Below, piece by piece: positions 1-5,847 of a DNA stretch of 5,847 bases; position 1 is the first letter of the stretch; every line of letters starts with the position of its first letter. A program made the position numbers and the translations under genes. Source of the DNA: Emticicia sp943368675 (GTDB taxonomy: Bacteria > Bacteroidota > Bacteroidia > Cytophagales > Spirosomataceae); NCBI GenBank assembly GCA_943368675.1, contig CALRLN020000353.1:1-5847 (forward strand). Reading direction: 5' to 3'. Under the pieces are notes generated by a model, which was not told the DNA's origin, made no database searches, and worked only from the letters and a program-made list of their open reading frames with translations.

Positions 1-67
1 AGATGAGAGCTTGAAGACGGTTGTGTTTATATTGACGGCTGGGGCTTATGGGTTTGAGGTGAGGTAA
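1..67 (+). CDS. Possible 3' end of an upstream protein gene (partial)
   Basis: Reading from base 2, the frame is open to a TAA at 65-67 and gives DESLKTVVFILTAGAYGFEVR, a plausible C-terminus with a hydrophobic centre (VVFILTAGAYGF) that could be a membrane strand or helix. The other two + frames hit a stop within about 12 bases. One - strand frame is also open, but its composition is less protein-like and it has no start codon here. A long palindrome begins 20 nt after the stop, which fits the end of a gene. The piece is too short to assign a family. The coding call rests on frame openness and residue composition only. Confidence 0.42.
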   Translation, partial: DESLKTVVFILTAGAYGFEVR

Positions 68-87
68 GAAATCATTAACTGGCGATG

Positions 88-123
88 TCTTGTAAGGGTT
101 CAAAATTTTGAACCCCTACAAGA
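88..123. repeat. 36-nt palindrome, 18-bp arms, no spacer
   Basis: The left arm (88-105) and right arm (106-123) are reverse complements except for one A/C mismatch (A95 against C116). The centre is the perfect palindrome TTCAAAATTTTGAA. Folded as RNA it would give a stem of about 16 bp with an AATT loop. It begins 20 nt after the probable upstream stop codon, so it could end that transcript or protect its 3' end. Neither strand has a T-run after the stem, so it is not a canonical intrinsic terminator. It may instead be a copy of a dispersed palindromic repeat. No second copy is visible in this window. Confidence 0.8.
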
Positions 124-158
124 ATTACAATTTCCTACAACAATTCCACCTCATTCAA

Positions 159-170
159 AGTATATATACT
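159..170. promoter_or_regulatory. Perfect 12-bp AT-rich palindrome upstream of the pump gene
   Basis: AGTATATATACT is its own reverse complement and lies 80 nt before the ATG of the cation pump. Its position would suit an operator for a dimeric regulator. However, alternating TA palindromes also arise by chance in AT-rich spacers, and no regulator gene is nearby. The symmetry is directly visible; any regulatory role is a guess. Confidence 0.25.
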
Positions 171-250
171 ATATTCACAAGTACAATATTGAAAACACAT
201 TTATACGCACTGCTGGCAATATAAATCCAATTAAAGCACGCTAGACTTTT

Positions 251-2866
251 ATGAAAAAACCCAATGGAGTCCTCTTCTATCAGGAGAGCATTGATTCTCT
301 GTTCAAACAATTTAACACTTCACAAGCCGGATTATCCGCTGCTGAATCAAGCAATCGCTTACAGACAGACGGTTACAATGAATTAGAAGAAAAGAAAAAG
401 ATACCACCCTGGGTGCTTTTTCTGAATCAGTTCAAAGACTTTATGATTCTGGTGCTGGCGGCTGCGGCTACTCTCTCAGGCATTTTTGGCGATGTAGCCG
501 ATACAGTAATCATCTTTGTCATTATCATACTCAATGCGGTTGTGGGATTTATTCAGGAGTTCAGAGCTGAGAAGGCTATGGAGGCTTTGAAGAAAATGAG
601 TATTACCAAAACTCAGGTAATAAGAGATGATAAACCCCATGAAATAGAGTCCAAAGAACTGGTGCCAGGCGATATAGTAGTTCTGGAAGCGGGCAATGTA
701 GTACCCGCCGATATTCGCCTCTATGAAATAAATGCACTACGTATAGATGAATCGTCACTGACTGGTGAATCGGTTTCAGTCGATAAAGAAAGTGATGAAT
801 TAAAAGAGGCTAATATCCCATTAGGAGACCAGCTCAATATGGCATTTAAAGGTACACTCGTCACTCATGGTAAAGCAGAAGGATTAGTTGTGAGAACAGG
901 TATGAATACCGAATTAGGTAAAATAGCGGGGTTATTACAAGAAAAGGAAGCAGTTACACCACTGCAAGCCCGCATGACTAAATTCGGTAAAAATCTATCC
1001 TACATCATTCTGGGCATTTGTGTTGTGCTTTTTGTATCAGGTCTTGTGCGGGGTGAAGAACCATTCAGAATGTTGCTTTTGTCTGTCAGCTTGGCCGTAG
1101 CAGCTATTCCCGAGGCTTTGCCTGCCCTGATTACCGTTGCCTTATCAAGAGGTGCCTCAAGATTGGCTAAACAGAATGTGCTAGTCAGGAAACTACCCGC
1201 AGTAGAAACGCTTGGCTCAGTTACATTTATTTGCAGCGACAAAACAGGTACTCTGACTCAAAACAAAATGCATCTGGTAGAAAGCCATGAGCAGCCAATA
1301 GACACTACCGAGGAAGACCTATCAATGCTTAAACTGGGGATGTTGCTAAACCATGAGGTAAAATTCGAAAAGCAGGATAAACCGATAGGAGAAGCTACTG
1401 AACTGGCCTTGATTGAGAAAGTTGTAGAAGAATTGTCTTATAAAAAATATAAAGAGCTTTTTAAGAAATATAAACGTGTAGGCGTGATTCCGTTTGATTC
1501 GGAGCGTAAATGTATGACTACCATTCATGAGTATGATAAGCAATTTCTGATAATAAGTAAAGGTGCCAGCGAAGCTATTACTGAAATTATCAGCGGTACA
1601 AAAGACGATAAGCTACTCAGGGATATTTCAGAAGAATGGGCAAAAAAAGGTATCAGAGTGCTGGCCTATGCTTACAAGTTATTAGATAAATTACCGGAAA
1701 AAATAACACCACAAAATATTGAAAAAAATCTGATTTTTGCTGGACTGGCAGGTTTAATAGATCCACCACGGGAAGAAGCCAAAGTGGCTATAGGCGAATG
1801 TAAAACTGCGGGTATAAAACCTGTGATGATTACCGGTGACCATCCATCAACTGCCCAGGCCATTGCGAGAGAACTTGGTATTCTTGATGAAGATGAATTT
1901 GCCATTACAGGTGCAGAACTAGAGAAACTTTCAGATAAAAAATTCTTGTCTCAAGTAGAGCAAACGGCCGTATATGCAAGGGTTTCGCCTGACCAGAAAT
2001 TACGTATTGTAAAAGCCTTACAAACGAAAGGGCATTTTGCTGCCATGACGGGCGATGGTGTGAATGATGCGCCATCTTTAAGAGCCGCTAACATAGGCAT
2101 TGCCATGGGTATTAATGGAACGGATGTAAGCAAAGAAGCAGCCCACATGATATTGCTGGATGATAATTTTGCCACCATTGTAAAAGCTATTAAAGAAGGG
2201 CGCAGGATATTTGACAACATACGCAAATTTGTGAAGTATATCATGACCTGTAATAGTGCTGAGATACTGGTTATTGCCTTAGCGCCATTTCTGGGTCTGG
2301 AAAATCCTCTATTGCCAATTCATATATTATGGATTAATCTGGTTACTGATGGTTTGCCTGCATTAGCATTAGCCAATGAAAAAGCTGAAGCAAATATCAT
2401 GAAACGGCCACCCAGAGCCCCAGACCAGAGTCTTTTTGCTGAGGGGGTAGGCTATCATATAGTCTGGATGGGTATATTTATGGCTACTATCACACTAGCC
2501 ACTGAGGCATGGGCATTAAATAACAAGCTCGAACACTGGCAAACAATGGTGTTTACGGTATTGAGCCTTTGCCAGCTAGGTCACGTAGTTGGTATCAGAA
2601 GCGACAGATCTGTTTTTCAGCAAAAAGGTTTATTTTCTAATCTGCCATTAATCGGGGCTGTATTGCTTACTTTGGCTTTACAGTTGGCGGTAGTGTATAT
2701 TCCTTTTATGAATAAGGCCTTTAAAACCCAACCATTATCTTTGCCCGAAGTTGGTATTTGTGTACTGATGGCCTTTCTGGTTTACATAGCCGTAGAAGCT
2801 GAAAAGCTGATTAAACCGGTGTTCGTGAGGAAGCCCGAGCTGATTAATAAAAAAGAGGCTTCATAA
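251..2866 (+). CDS. P2A-type cation-transporting ATPase (probable Ca2+ pump)
   Basis: A complete 871-residue inner-membrane ion pump that uses ATP through a phospho-aspartate intermediate, probably to export Ca2+; Mn2+ is possible. Visible parts in order: N-terminal cation-ATPase domain (about 10-80), M1-M2 (about 56-102), actuator domain with TGES (171-174), M3-M4 with IPEALP (286-291), phosphorylation site SDKTGTLT with Asp330, nucleotide-binding domain with KGA (438-440), DPPR (504-507), TGD (528-530), hinge TGDGVNDAP (600-608), then M5-M10 (about 659-850). Putative ion ligands by motif alignment with SERCA are Glu288, Asn668, Glu671, Asn696 and Asp700. The tail (GIRSDRSVF then GLFSN) resembles SPCA/PMR1 and bacterial calcium pumps. 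Length is normal for the family. The ATG at 251 gives the expected N-terminal domain, with no Shine-Dalgarno sequence. Fused or partner subunits are not seen. The P2A class is secure; the ion is inferred. Confidence 0.95.
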   Translation: MKKPNGVLFYQESIDSLFKQFNTSQAGLSAAESSNRLQTDGYNELEEKKKIPPWVLFLNQFKDFMILVLAAAATLSGIFGDVADTVIIFVIIILNAVVGFIQEFRAEKAMEALKKMSITKTQVIRDDKPHEIESKELVPGDIVVLEAGNVVPADIRLYEINALRIDESSLTGESVSVDKESDELKEANIPLGDQLNMAFKGTLVTHGKAEGLVVRTGMNTELGKIAGLLQEKEAVTPLQARMTKFGKNLSYIILGICVVLFVSGLVRGEEPFRMLLLSVSLAVAAIPEALPALITVALSRGASRLAKQNVLVRKLPAVETLGSVTFICSDKTGTLTQNKMHLVESHEQPIDTTEEDLSMLKLGMLLNHEVKFEKQDKPIGEATELALIEKVVEELSYKKYKELFKKYKRVGVIPFDSERKCMTTIHEYDKQFLIISKGASEAITEIISGTKDDKLLRDISEEWAKKGIRVLAYAYKLLDKLPEKITPQNIEKNLIFAGLAGLIDPPREEAKVAIGECKTAGIKPVMITGDHPSTAQAIARELGILDEDEFAITGAELEKLSDKKFLSQVEQTAVYARVSPDQKLRIVKALQTKGHFAAMTGDGVNDAPSLRAANIGIAMGINGTDVSKEAAHMILLDDNFATIVKAIKEGRRIFDNIRKFVKYIMTCNSAEILVIALAPFLGLENPLLPIHILWINLVTDGLPALALANEKAEANIMKRPPRAPDQSLFAEGVGYHIVWMGIFMATITLATEAWALNNKLEHWQTMVFTVLSLCQLGHVVGIRSDRSVFQQKGLFSNLPLIGAVLLTLALQLAVVYIPFMNKAFKTQPLSLPEVGICVLMAFLVYIAVEAEKLIKPVFVRKPELINKKEAS

Positions 2867-2905
2867 CTAATGAATATCTTTTAAATACTTTTTTGATTAG
2901 CGATA

Positions 2906-2942
2906 AAAATTCCCTGCCAATAAATCATCAGCAGGGAATTTT
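2906..2942. terminator. Bidirectional intrinsic terminator between convergent genes
   Basis: A perfect 12-bp inverted repeat, AAAATTCCCTGC (2906-2917) and GCAGGGAATTTT (2931-2942), encloses a 13-nt loop. The GC core is flanked by an A-run on the left and a T-run on the right, so transcripts from either side end in a stem followed by U residues. It starts 39 nt after the pump stop codon and lies 20 nt beyond the peptidase stop codon on the other strand. It should serve both genes. Confidence 0.9.
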
Positions 2943-2962
2943 CTATTATTAATCAATCTGAA

Positions 2963-4501
2963 TTATTTTTTTCTCGGTAATTTCTCGTCACGCATAGCAG
3001 CATTATAAACAAATGAAGCTACAATGGTAGCTGCTTGTTTCAAATCATCAGCTTGCAGGTGGTCGTATGAATCCATATTAGTATGGTGCGTACGAGAACT
3101 GTATTCGATTTCGTCCTGAATGAACTGGAAACCCGGAATACCCACGCCTACAAAGGCAAGGTGGTCAGTTCCGCCAGTATTTCTGATAGTCACGGTTTTA
3201 GCTCCTAAATCATGGAAAGGTTCAAACCATTTAGTAAATATCGGACGGCAGGCATCATTTCCTTGTAAATAAATACCTCTGATTTTACCAGTACCGTTAT
3301 CCAAATTGAAATAAGCCGCAACATTATCCCCTTCAGCATTACTCTTTTTAGTATTAGGGTCAGTCAAATGGTTTTTTACATAGTTTCTTGAGCCATGTAA
3401 GCCTTGTTCTTCTGCACTCCATAAAGCAATACGGATTGTTCTGCGTGGGTGCGCATTGACAGCTTTCAGGATTCTAACGGCTTCCAACATGACAGCTGAA
3501 CCGGCAGCATTATCAGTAGCGCCTGTAGCACTTTGCCATGAATCTAAGTGAGCCCCTAGCATAACTACTTCACTTTTTAACTTTGGGTCTGTACCCGGGA
3601 TTTCAGCCAGAACGTTATATCCTTTCAAATCATCCGTGAAGAATTTGGTTTTTACATCAATTTCCATTTTCACCTGAATACCCGCTTTGGCTAATCTGCA
3701 AAGTGACAGGTAATCTTCGGCTGCAATCATGATATCTAAAAGGTTCTCAGGGTCTGAAGCTTTATAAGAACCACCACCTGACACAAACAGTGTACCATCT
3801 TTACCTCTGTTGCTCATGCTCAATAATCCGATTGCTCCTTCTTTCTTCGCCATTTCTTTCGTCTTGGTTGAAAGCAATGTGCTTCTGCGCATGGCTGCCA
3901 TCATCGATCTGAAAGCTGTATCAGCCTGCGGACGAGCTGCCGCCGGGCCATCATTTGCCATTTTCTCTAGTTCTTCATCAGTATAGCGAGTAGCATCCGC
4001 TTTGAATGAAGGGTTTATTTTATCGTTTTTGTATAATAAAATAATCTTGTCTTTCAACTTGCCTTTATAGTTTTCAAGGGCAGTAGTATCGGTTTCGTCA
4101 ATCAAAAATATTTCGGCTTGTTTCAATTTGCCTTTGGTTCCGGCTGTCCATGTTTTTGGGTAAGCTATTAATGGCCTGTAATAAGGTGCTGTCATAGCAA
4201 GATAGCTTTTTTGCAGTTCCCAGCCTTTGCCAAATTCACCCCAGGCTTCCAGTTTTGCATCTGCTAATCCCCACTCTGTCAGTTTATTTTTAGAATAATT
4301 AGCCGCACGCATAAAGCCTGGTGAGCCTTGTAATCTAGGGCCGTTTGCATCAGTCAGATTAAAAGCAATGTCCATTACTTTTGAGTTATTCAAGCCTTCC
4401 TGACGGATTTTCTTGACCATTTCAAGGTCGACTTTTTCGTCCTGAGCACTAAGGCCAAGAGAAATACAGAAGAGGACAATTACAGGTAGTAATTTTTTCA
4501 T
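2963..4501 (-). CDS. Secreted M28-family zinc metallopeptidase (carboxypeptidase Q-like)
   Basis: A complete 512-residue exopeptidase that probably trims peptides outside the cytoplasm. The N-terminus has two Lys, a hydrophobic core and a likely signal peptidase I site after LSA (residue 19); there is no lipobox Cys. A protease-associated-type region (about 120-285) precedes the M28 catalytic domain (about 293-505). The expected two-zinc ligands are visible: His318 and Asp320 in GAHLDS, bridging Asp330 in ATDNAAG, general base Glu364 and ligand Glu365 in WSAEEQGLHGS, Asp401 in NLDNGTG, and His473 in HHTNMD. The domain order resembles carboxypeptidase Q-like M28 proteins, whose members may be amino- or carboxypeptidases, so specificity is not assigned. 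An Ala/Met/Arg-rich stretch (about 186-207) looks like a surface insertion in the protease-associated region. It ends at a shared terminator and has its own promoter. Confidence 0.93.
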   Translation of the reverse strand: MKKLLPVIVLFCISLGLSAQDEKVDLEMVKKIRQEGLNNSKVMDIAFNLTDANGPRLQGSPGFMRAANYSKNKLTEWGLADAKLEAWGEFGKGWELQKSYLAMTAPYYRPLIAYPKTWTAGTKGKLKQAEIFLIDETDTTALENYKGKLKDKIILLYKNDKINPSFKADATRYTDEELEKMANDGPAAARPQADTAFRSMMAAMRRSTLLSTKTKEMAKKEGAIGLLSMSNRGKDGTLFVSGGGSYKASDPENLLDIMIAAEDYLSLCRLAKAGIQVKMEIDVKTKFFTDDLKGYNVLAEIPGTDPKLKSEVVMLGAHLDSWQSATGATDNAAGSAVMLEAVRILKAVNAHPRRTIRIALWSAEEQGLHGSRNYVKNHLTDPNTKKSNAEGDNVAAYFNLDNGTGKIRGIYLQGNDACRPIFTKWFEPFHDLGAKTVTIRNTGGTDHLAFVGVGIPGFQFIQDEIEYSSRTHHTNMDSYDHLQADDLKQAATIVASFVYNAAMRDEKLPRKK

Positions 4502-4547
4502 GAGGAGATGTTTAGTTTGTTTGCGTTAAAATTTTCTTTGAGAAGTT

Positions 4548-4579
4548 TAAAGGTAAATATTCATAGACTCTCATCCAAA
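4548..4579 (-). promoter_or_regulatory. Bacteroidota-type promoter for the M28 peptidase gene
   Basis: Reading the - strand, TTTG (4579-4576) is followed after 20 nt by TACCTTTA (4555-4548). The Bacteroidota housekeeping consensus is a -33 TTTG/TTG and a -7 TAnnTTTG. The -33 element is exact, the -7 element differs only in the last base, and the spacing is in the usual range. Transcription would begin near 4542, leaving a leader of about 40 nt before the ATG at 4501. The leader has no Shine-Dalgarno sequence, as is usual in this phylum. Confidence 0.6.
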
Positions 4580-4609
4580 ATATTGAGATTAATCTACTTT
4601 AAGATGCGA

Positions 4610-4802
4610 TTAACAAGGCTTAAGGGTTGATAATGCATATATATAATGCTCCCGAAGCTCTCCAATGAAATATTCCTTCATCTGTATCCTGATTTCTTCA
4701 ATATCCAAATATCTCATGGCTTCCTCTTTGAAGGGCCTCTATAAATATGCATCAGGCAACCGCCTCTTCAATAGAGTCATAATTATTGGCATATAGAGGC
4801 AT
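4610..4802 (-). pseudogene. Possible remains of a small protein gene, unknown family
   Basis: Two short, protein-like stretches lie in different - strand frames. An ATG at 4802 gives MPLYANNYDSIEEAVA, ending at a TGA (4752-4754). Downstream, an ATG at 4717 gives 35 codons starting MRYLDIEEIRIQMKEYF and ending at a TAA (4610-4612); its frame is open for a few more codons before the ATG (FKEEA) back to a TAG. Both pieces are acidic and helix-like. They could be two halves of one roughly 60-residue gene broken by a frameshift and a stop, or the second could be a real 35-residue gene. Neither start has a ribosome site or a promoter match. I recognise no family, and chance openness is quite possible. 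Confidence 0.22.
4735..4800. repeat. 9-bp inverted repeat, arms 48 nt apart
   Basis: GCCTCTATA (4735-4743) is matched by its perfect reverse complement TATAGAGGC (4792-4800). The enclosed 48 nt include a small AGGC/GCCT hairpin (4754-4765). The arms fall inside the possible gene remains, with the right arm covering the ATG region at 4802. It could form a branched RNA stem or be the ends of a tiny inserted element, but no flanking direct repeat was found, and chance is a fair explanation. Confidence 0.35.
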
Positions 4803-4843
4803 TTAGAATTGTAAACGCCCACATGTATGTTTAAATGCATTAT

Positions 4844-5847
4844 TTATCTCGAAAACTCCAGATCCTGAAAATCAAAACTAAAATCTGTAAGCGGAGATAT
4901 AGCCTTCATCCTGAAACCGGAACCTTTGCCCTGATCGTCCAGATCAAACATTACATAGGCATCAGCATCGAGGCTGCGATCGACCCATTTCACAATATAG
5001 GTGTTACCCTTATAAGGGAACATTTCACCATTCAGCAAAAAAGAACGTTTTGAAGTAAACCATAATTTGCCGTTTTTCATACCTATTTCAACATCGCCAA
5101 ACCATTTGTCATGGTAAGTGCCCGTAAAAAGGTTATTATCTAATTTTGTCGCATTTTTTTGTTGGGCCTCAATATCTTTCCAGATGCCATCTGTGATTTT
5201 TTTGGCATTGGCTAACCCCTGTAAAACCCTGTCGTGATTTTCTTTTACGCGGTCAATACCTTTTACACCAAGGTAGCTGTCTTTGATAGTATTCGTAATA
5301 GAAACAAAAGCCGCTCCCTGCTGCTGGTTTGTGAAGACAATAATACCCAGTTTCAATTCAGGTATCAGGGTAACCTGTGTTACAATACCTGCCAGACCAC
5401 CCGTATGTGTAGCTTGTTTATACCCTTTTACGTCGCTCAATCCCCAACCCAGCCCATAGCTTGCAAAATGAGTATTATAAGAATTTGTACCGCGAACCGG
5501 AAGAATGGTTTGAGGTGTCCACATTTCATCGTGCACTTCTTCACTGAAAAGCTGTTTACCGTTACCATACTTACCGTTATCCATCTGCATAATTATCCAT
5601 TTGCTCATATCAACAATATTGCTGTAAAGCCCTCCTGCCGAATTAGCCACTTCGCTCCAGTCTCTGCGGATTACCTTTACAGTTCCATCAACAGGTGCGT
5701 GCGGGTCAATTACATTTGATTTATTTTTCAATCGGTGAAATGATGCAGCTGTTTGGGTCATTTCCAATGGTTTCAGAATTCGTTGTTCTATAAAATCTTC
5801 CCATTCCATACCTGAAGCACGCTTTACTACTTCTCCGGCTACAATGT
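4844..5847 (-). CDS. Beta-lactamase-fold serine hydrolase, C-terminal part (start outside window)
   Basis: The frame is open to the right edge of the window. The codons before the Met at 5809 read IVAGEVVKRASG, the conserved helix that precedes WEDFIEQRILKPLEM in this family, so 5809 is not the start. About 334 codons are visible. The first part is the second half of a class C beta-lactamase/penicillin-binding-like domain. It includes SAGGLYSNIVDMSKW and the third active-site motif HTGG (codons at 5407-5396), followed by the strand pair TLIPELKLGIIVFTNQQ. The last 110 or so residues (FTGTYHDKWFGDV onward) look like a DUF3471-type beta-rich tail common on Bacteroidota serine hydrolases. The SxxK nucleophile and YxN motifs should lie upstream and are not seen, so activity cannot be confirmed. 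Likely roles are peptidase, esterase or cell-wall amide hydrolysis; an antibiotic-degrading role should not be assumed. Export is expected from the family. Confidence 0.9.
   Translation of the reverse strand, partial: IVAGEVVKRASGMEWEDFIEQRILKPLEMTQTAASFHRLKNKSNVIDPHAPVDGTVKVIRRDWSEVANSAGGLYSNIVDMSKWIIMQMDNGKYGNGKQLFSEEVHDEMWTPQTILPVRGTNSYNTHFASYGLGWGLSDVKGYKQATHTGGLAGIVTQVTLIPELKLGIIVFTNQQQGAAFVSITNTIKDSYLGVKGIDRVKENHDRVLQGLANAKKITDGIWKDIEAQQKNATKLDNNLFTGTYHDKWFGDVEIGMKNGKLWFTSKRSFLLNGEMFPYKGNTYIVKWVDRSLDADAYVMFDLDDQGKGSGFRMKAISPLTDFSFDFQDLEFSR

Larger units (their letters stand above)
4502..4843. other. 342-bp spacer between peptidase and serine hydrolase genes
   Basis: The spacer holds the peptidase promoter near its left end, possible remains of a small - strand gene in the middle (4610-4802), and a 9-bp inverted repeat (4735-4743 and 4792-4800). 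No strong terminator for the serine hydrolase gene is visible: the best hairpin close to its stop codon (4799-4805 with 4832-4838) has a 7-bp AT-rich stem, a long loop and no following T-run. No tRNA-like or known RNA structure was recognised. Confidence 0.6.

Noticed and set aside
170..177. TATATTCA as a -7 promoter element for the pump gene
   Set aside because: It differs from TAnnTTTG at two of the six defined bases, and no TTG lies at the required distance upstream.
1951..2244. 97-codon open frame on the - strand within the pump gene
   Set aside because: It is antisense to the strongly conserved hinge and M5 region, whose codon constraints explain the open frame.
4635..4649. GCAT/ATGC mini-hairpin around an AT run
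   Set aside because: Arms of only 4 bp in AT-rich DNA are expected by chance.
4799..4838. Terminator for the serine hydrolase gene
   Set aside because: The stem is only 7 bp and AT-rich, the loop is 26 nt, and no T-run follows in the direction of transcription.
5234..5719. 161-codon open frame on the + strand
   Set aside because: It lies wholly antisense to the well-supported serine hydrolase domain, its composition is not that of a known protein, and it has no promoter or ribosome-site support.
4844..5809. Treating the Met codon at 5809 as the start of a short serine hydrolase
   Set aside because: The frame continues upstream to the window edge with conserved family sequence (IVAGEVVKRASG), so the gene is simply cut by the window.
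2963..5847. Peptidase and serine hydrolase as one operon or a joint peptide-processing system
   Set aside because: The 342-bp spacer and a good promoter directly before the peptidase gene argue for separate transcription, and nothing in the sequence links their substrates.

Overview
The window looks like ordinary chromosome from a member of the Bacteroidota. The reasons are moderate-to-low GC, start codons without a Shine-Dalgarno sequence, one good match to the Bacteroidota housekeeping promoter (TTTG, 20 nt, TAnnTTTG-like), and gene types common in that phylum: a signal-peptide M28 metallopeptidase and a serine hydrolase with a DUF3471-type tail. The genus cannot be read from the sequence; a Cytophagia-like or related environmental lineage is a guess.

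Layout from left to right. Positions 1-67 are probably the last codons of a rightward gene that begins outside the window. A 183-bp spacer follows, with a long palindrome (88-123) and a short perfect AT-rich palindrome (159-170). Next is a complete P2A-type (calcium-ATPase-like) cation pump on the + strand (251-2866). It converges on a secreted M28-family zinc peptidase on the - strand (2963-4501), and the 96-bp gap between them holds a strong two-way terminator hairpin. Upstream of the peptidase is a 342-bp spacer with its promoter and, further up, short open stretches that may be the remains of a small gene. The right end (4844-5847, - strand) is the C-terminal part of a beta-lactamase-fold serine hydrolase whose start lies beyond the window.

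The genes do not form an obvious pathway. The pump stands alone on its strand. The peptidase and the serine hydrolase point the same way, but the spacer and the internal promoter suggest separate transcription. Both probably act outside the cytoplasm; for the hydrolase this is inferred from family habit, because its N-terminus is not visible. I found no convincing novel system. The items most worth checking are the 36-nt palindrome at 88-123, the possible degraded small gene at 4610-4802, and the ion-site residues of the pump.
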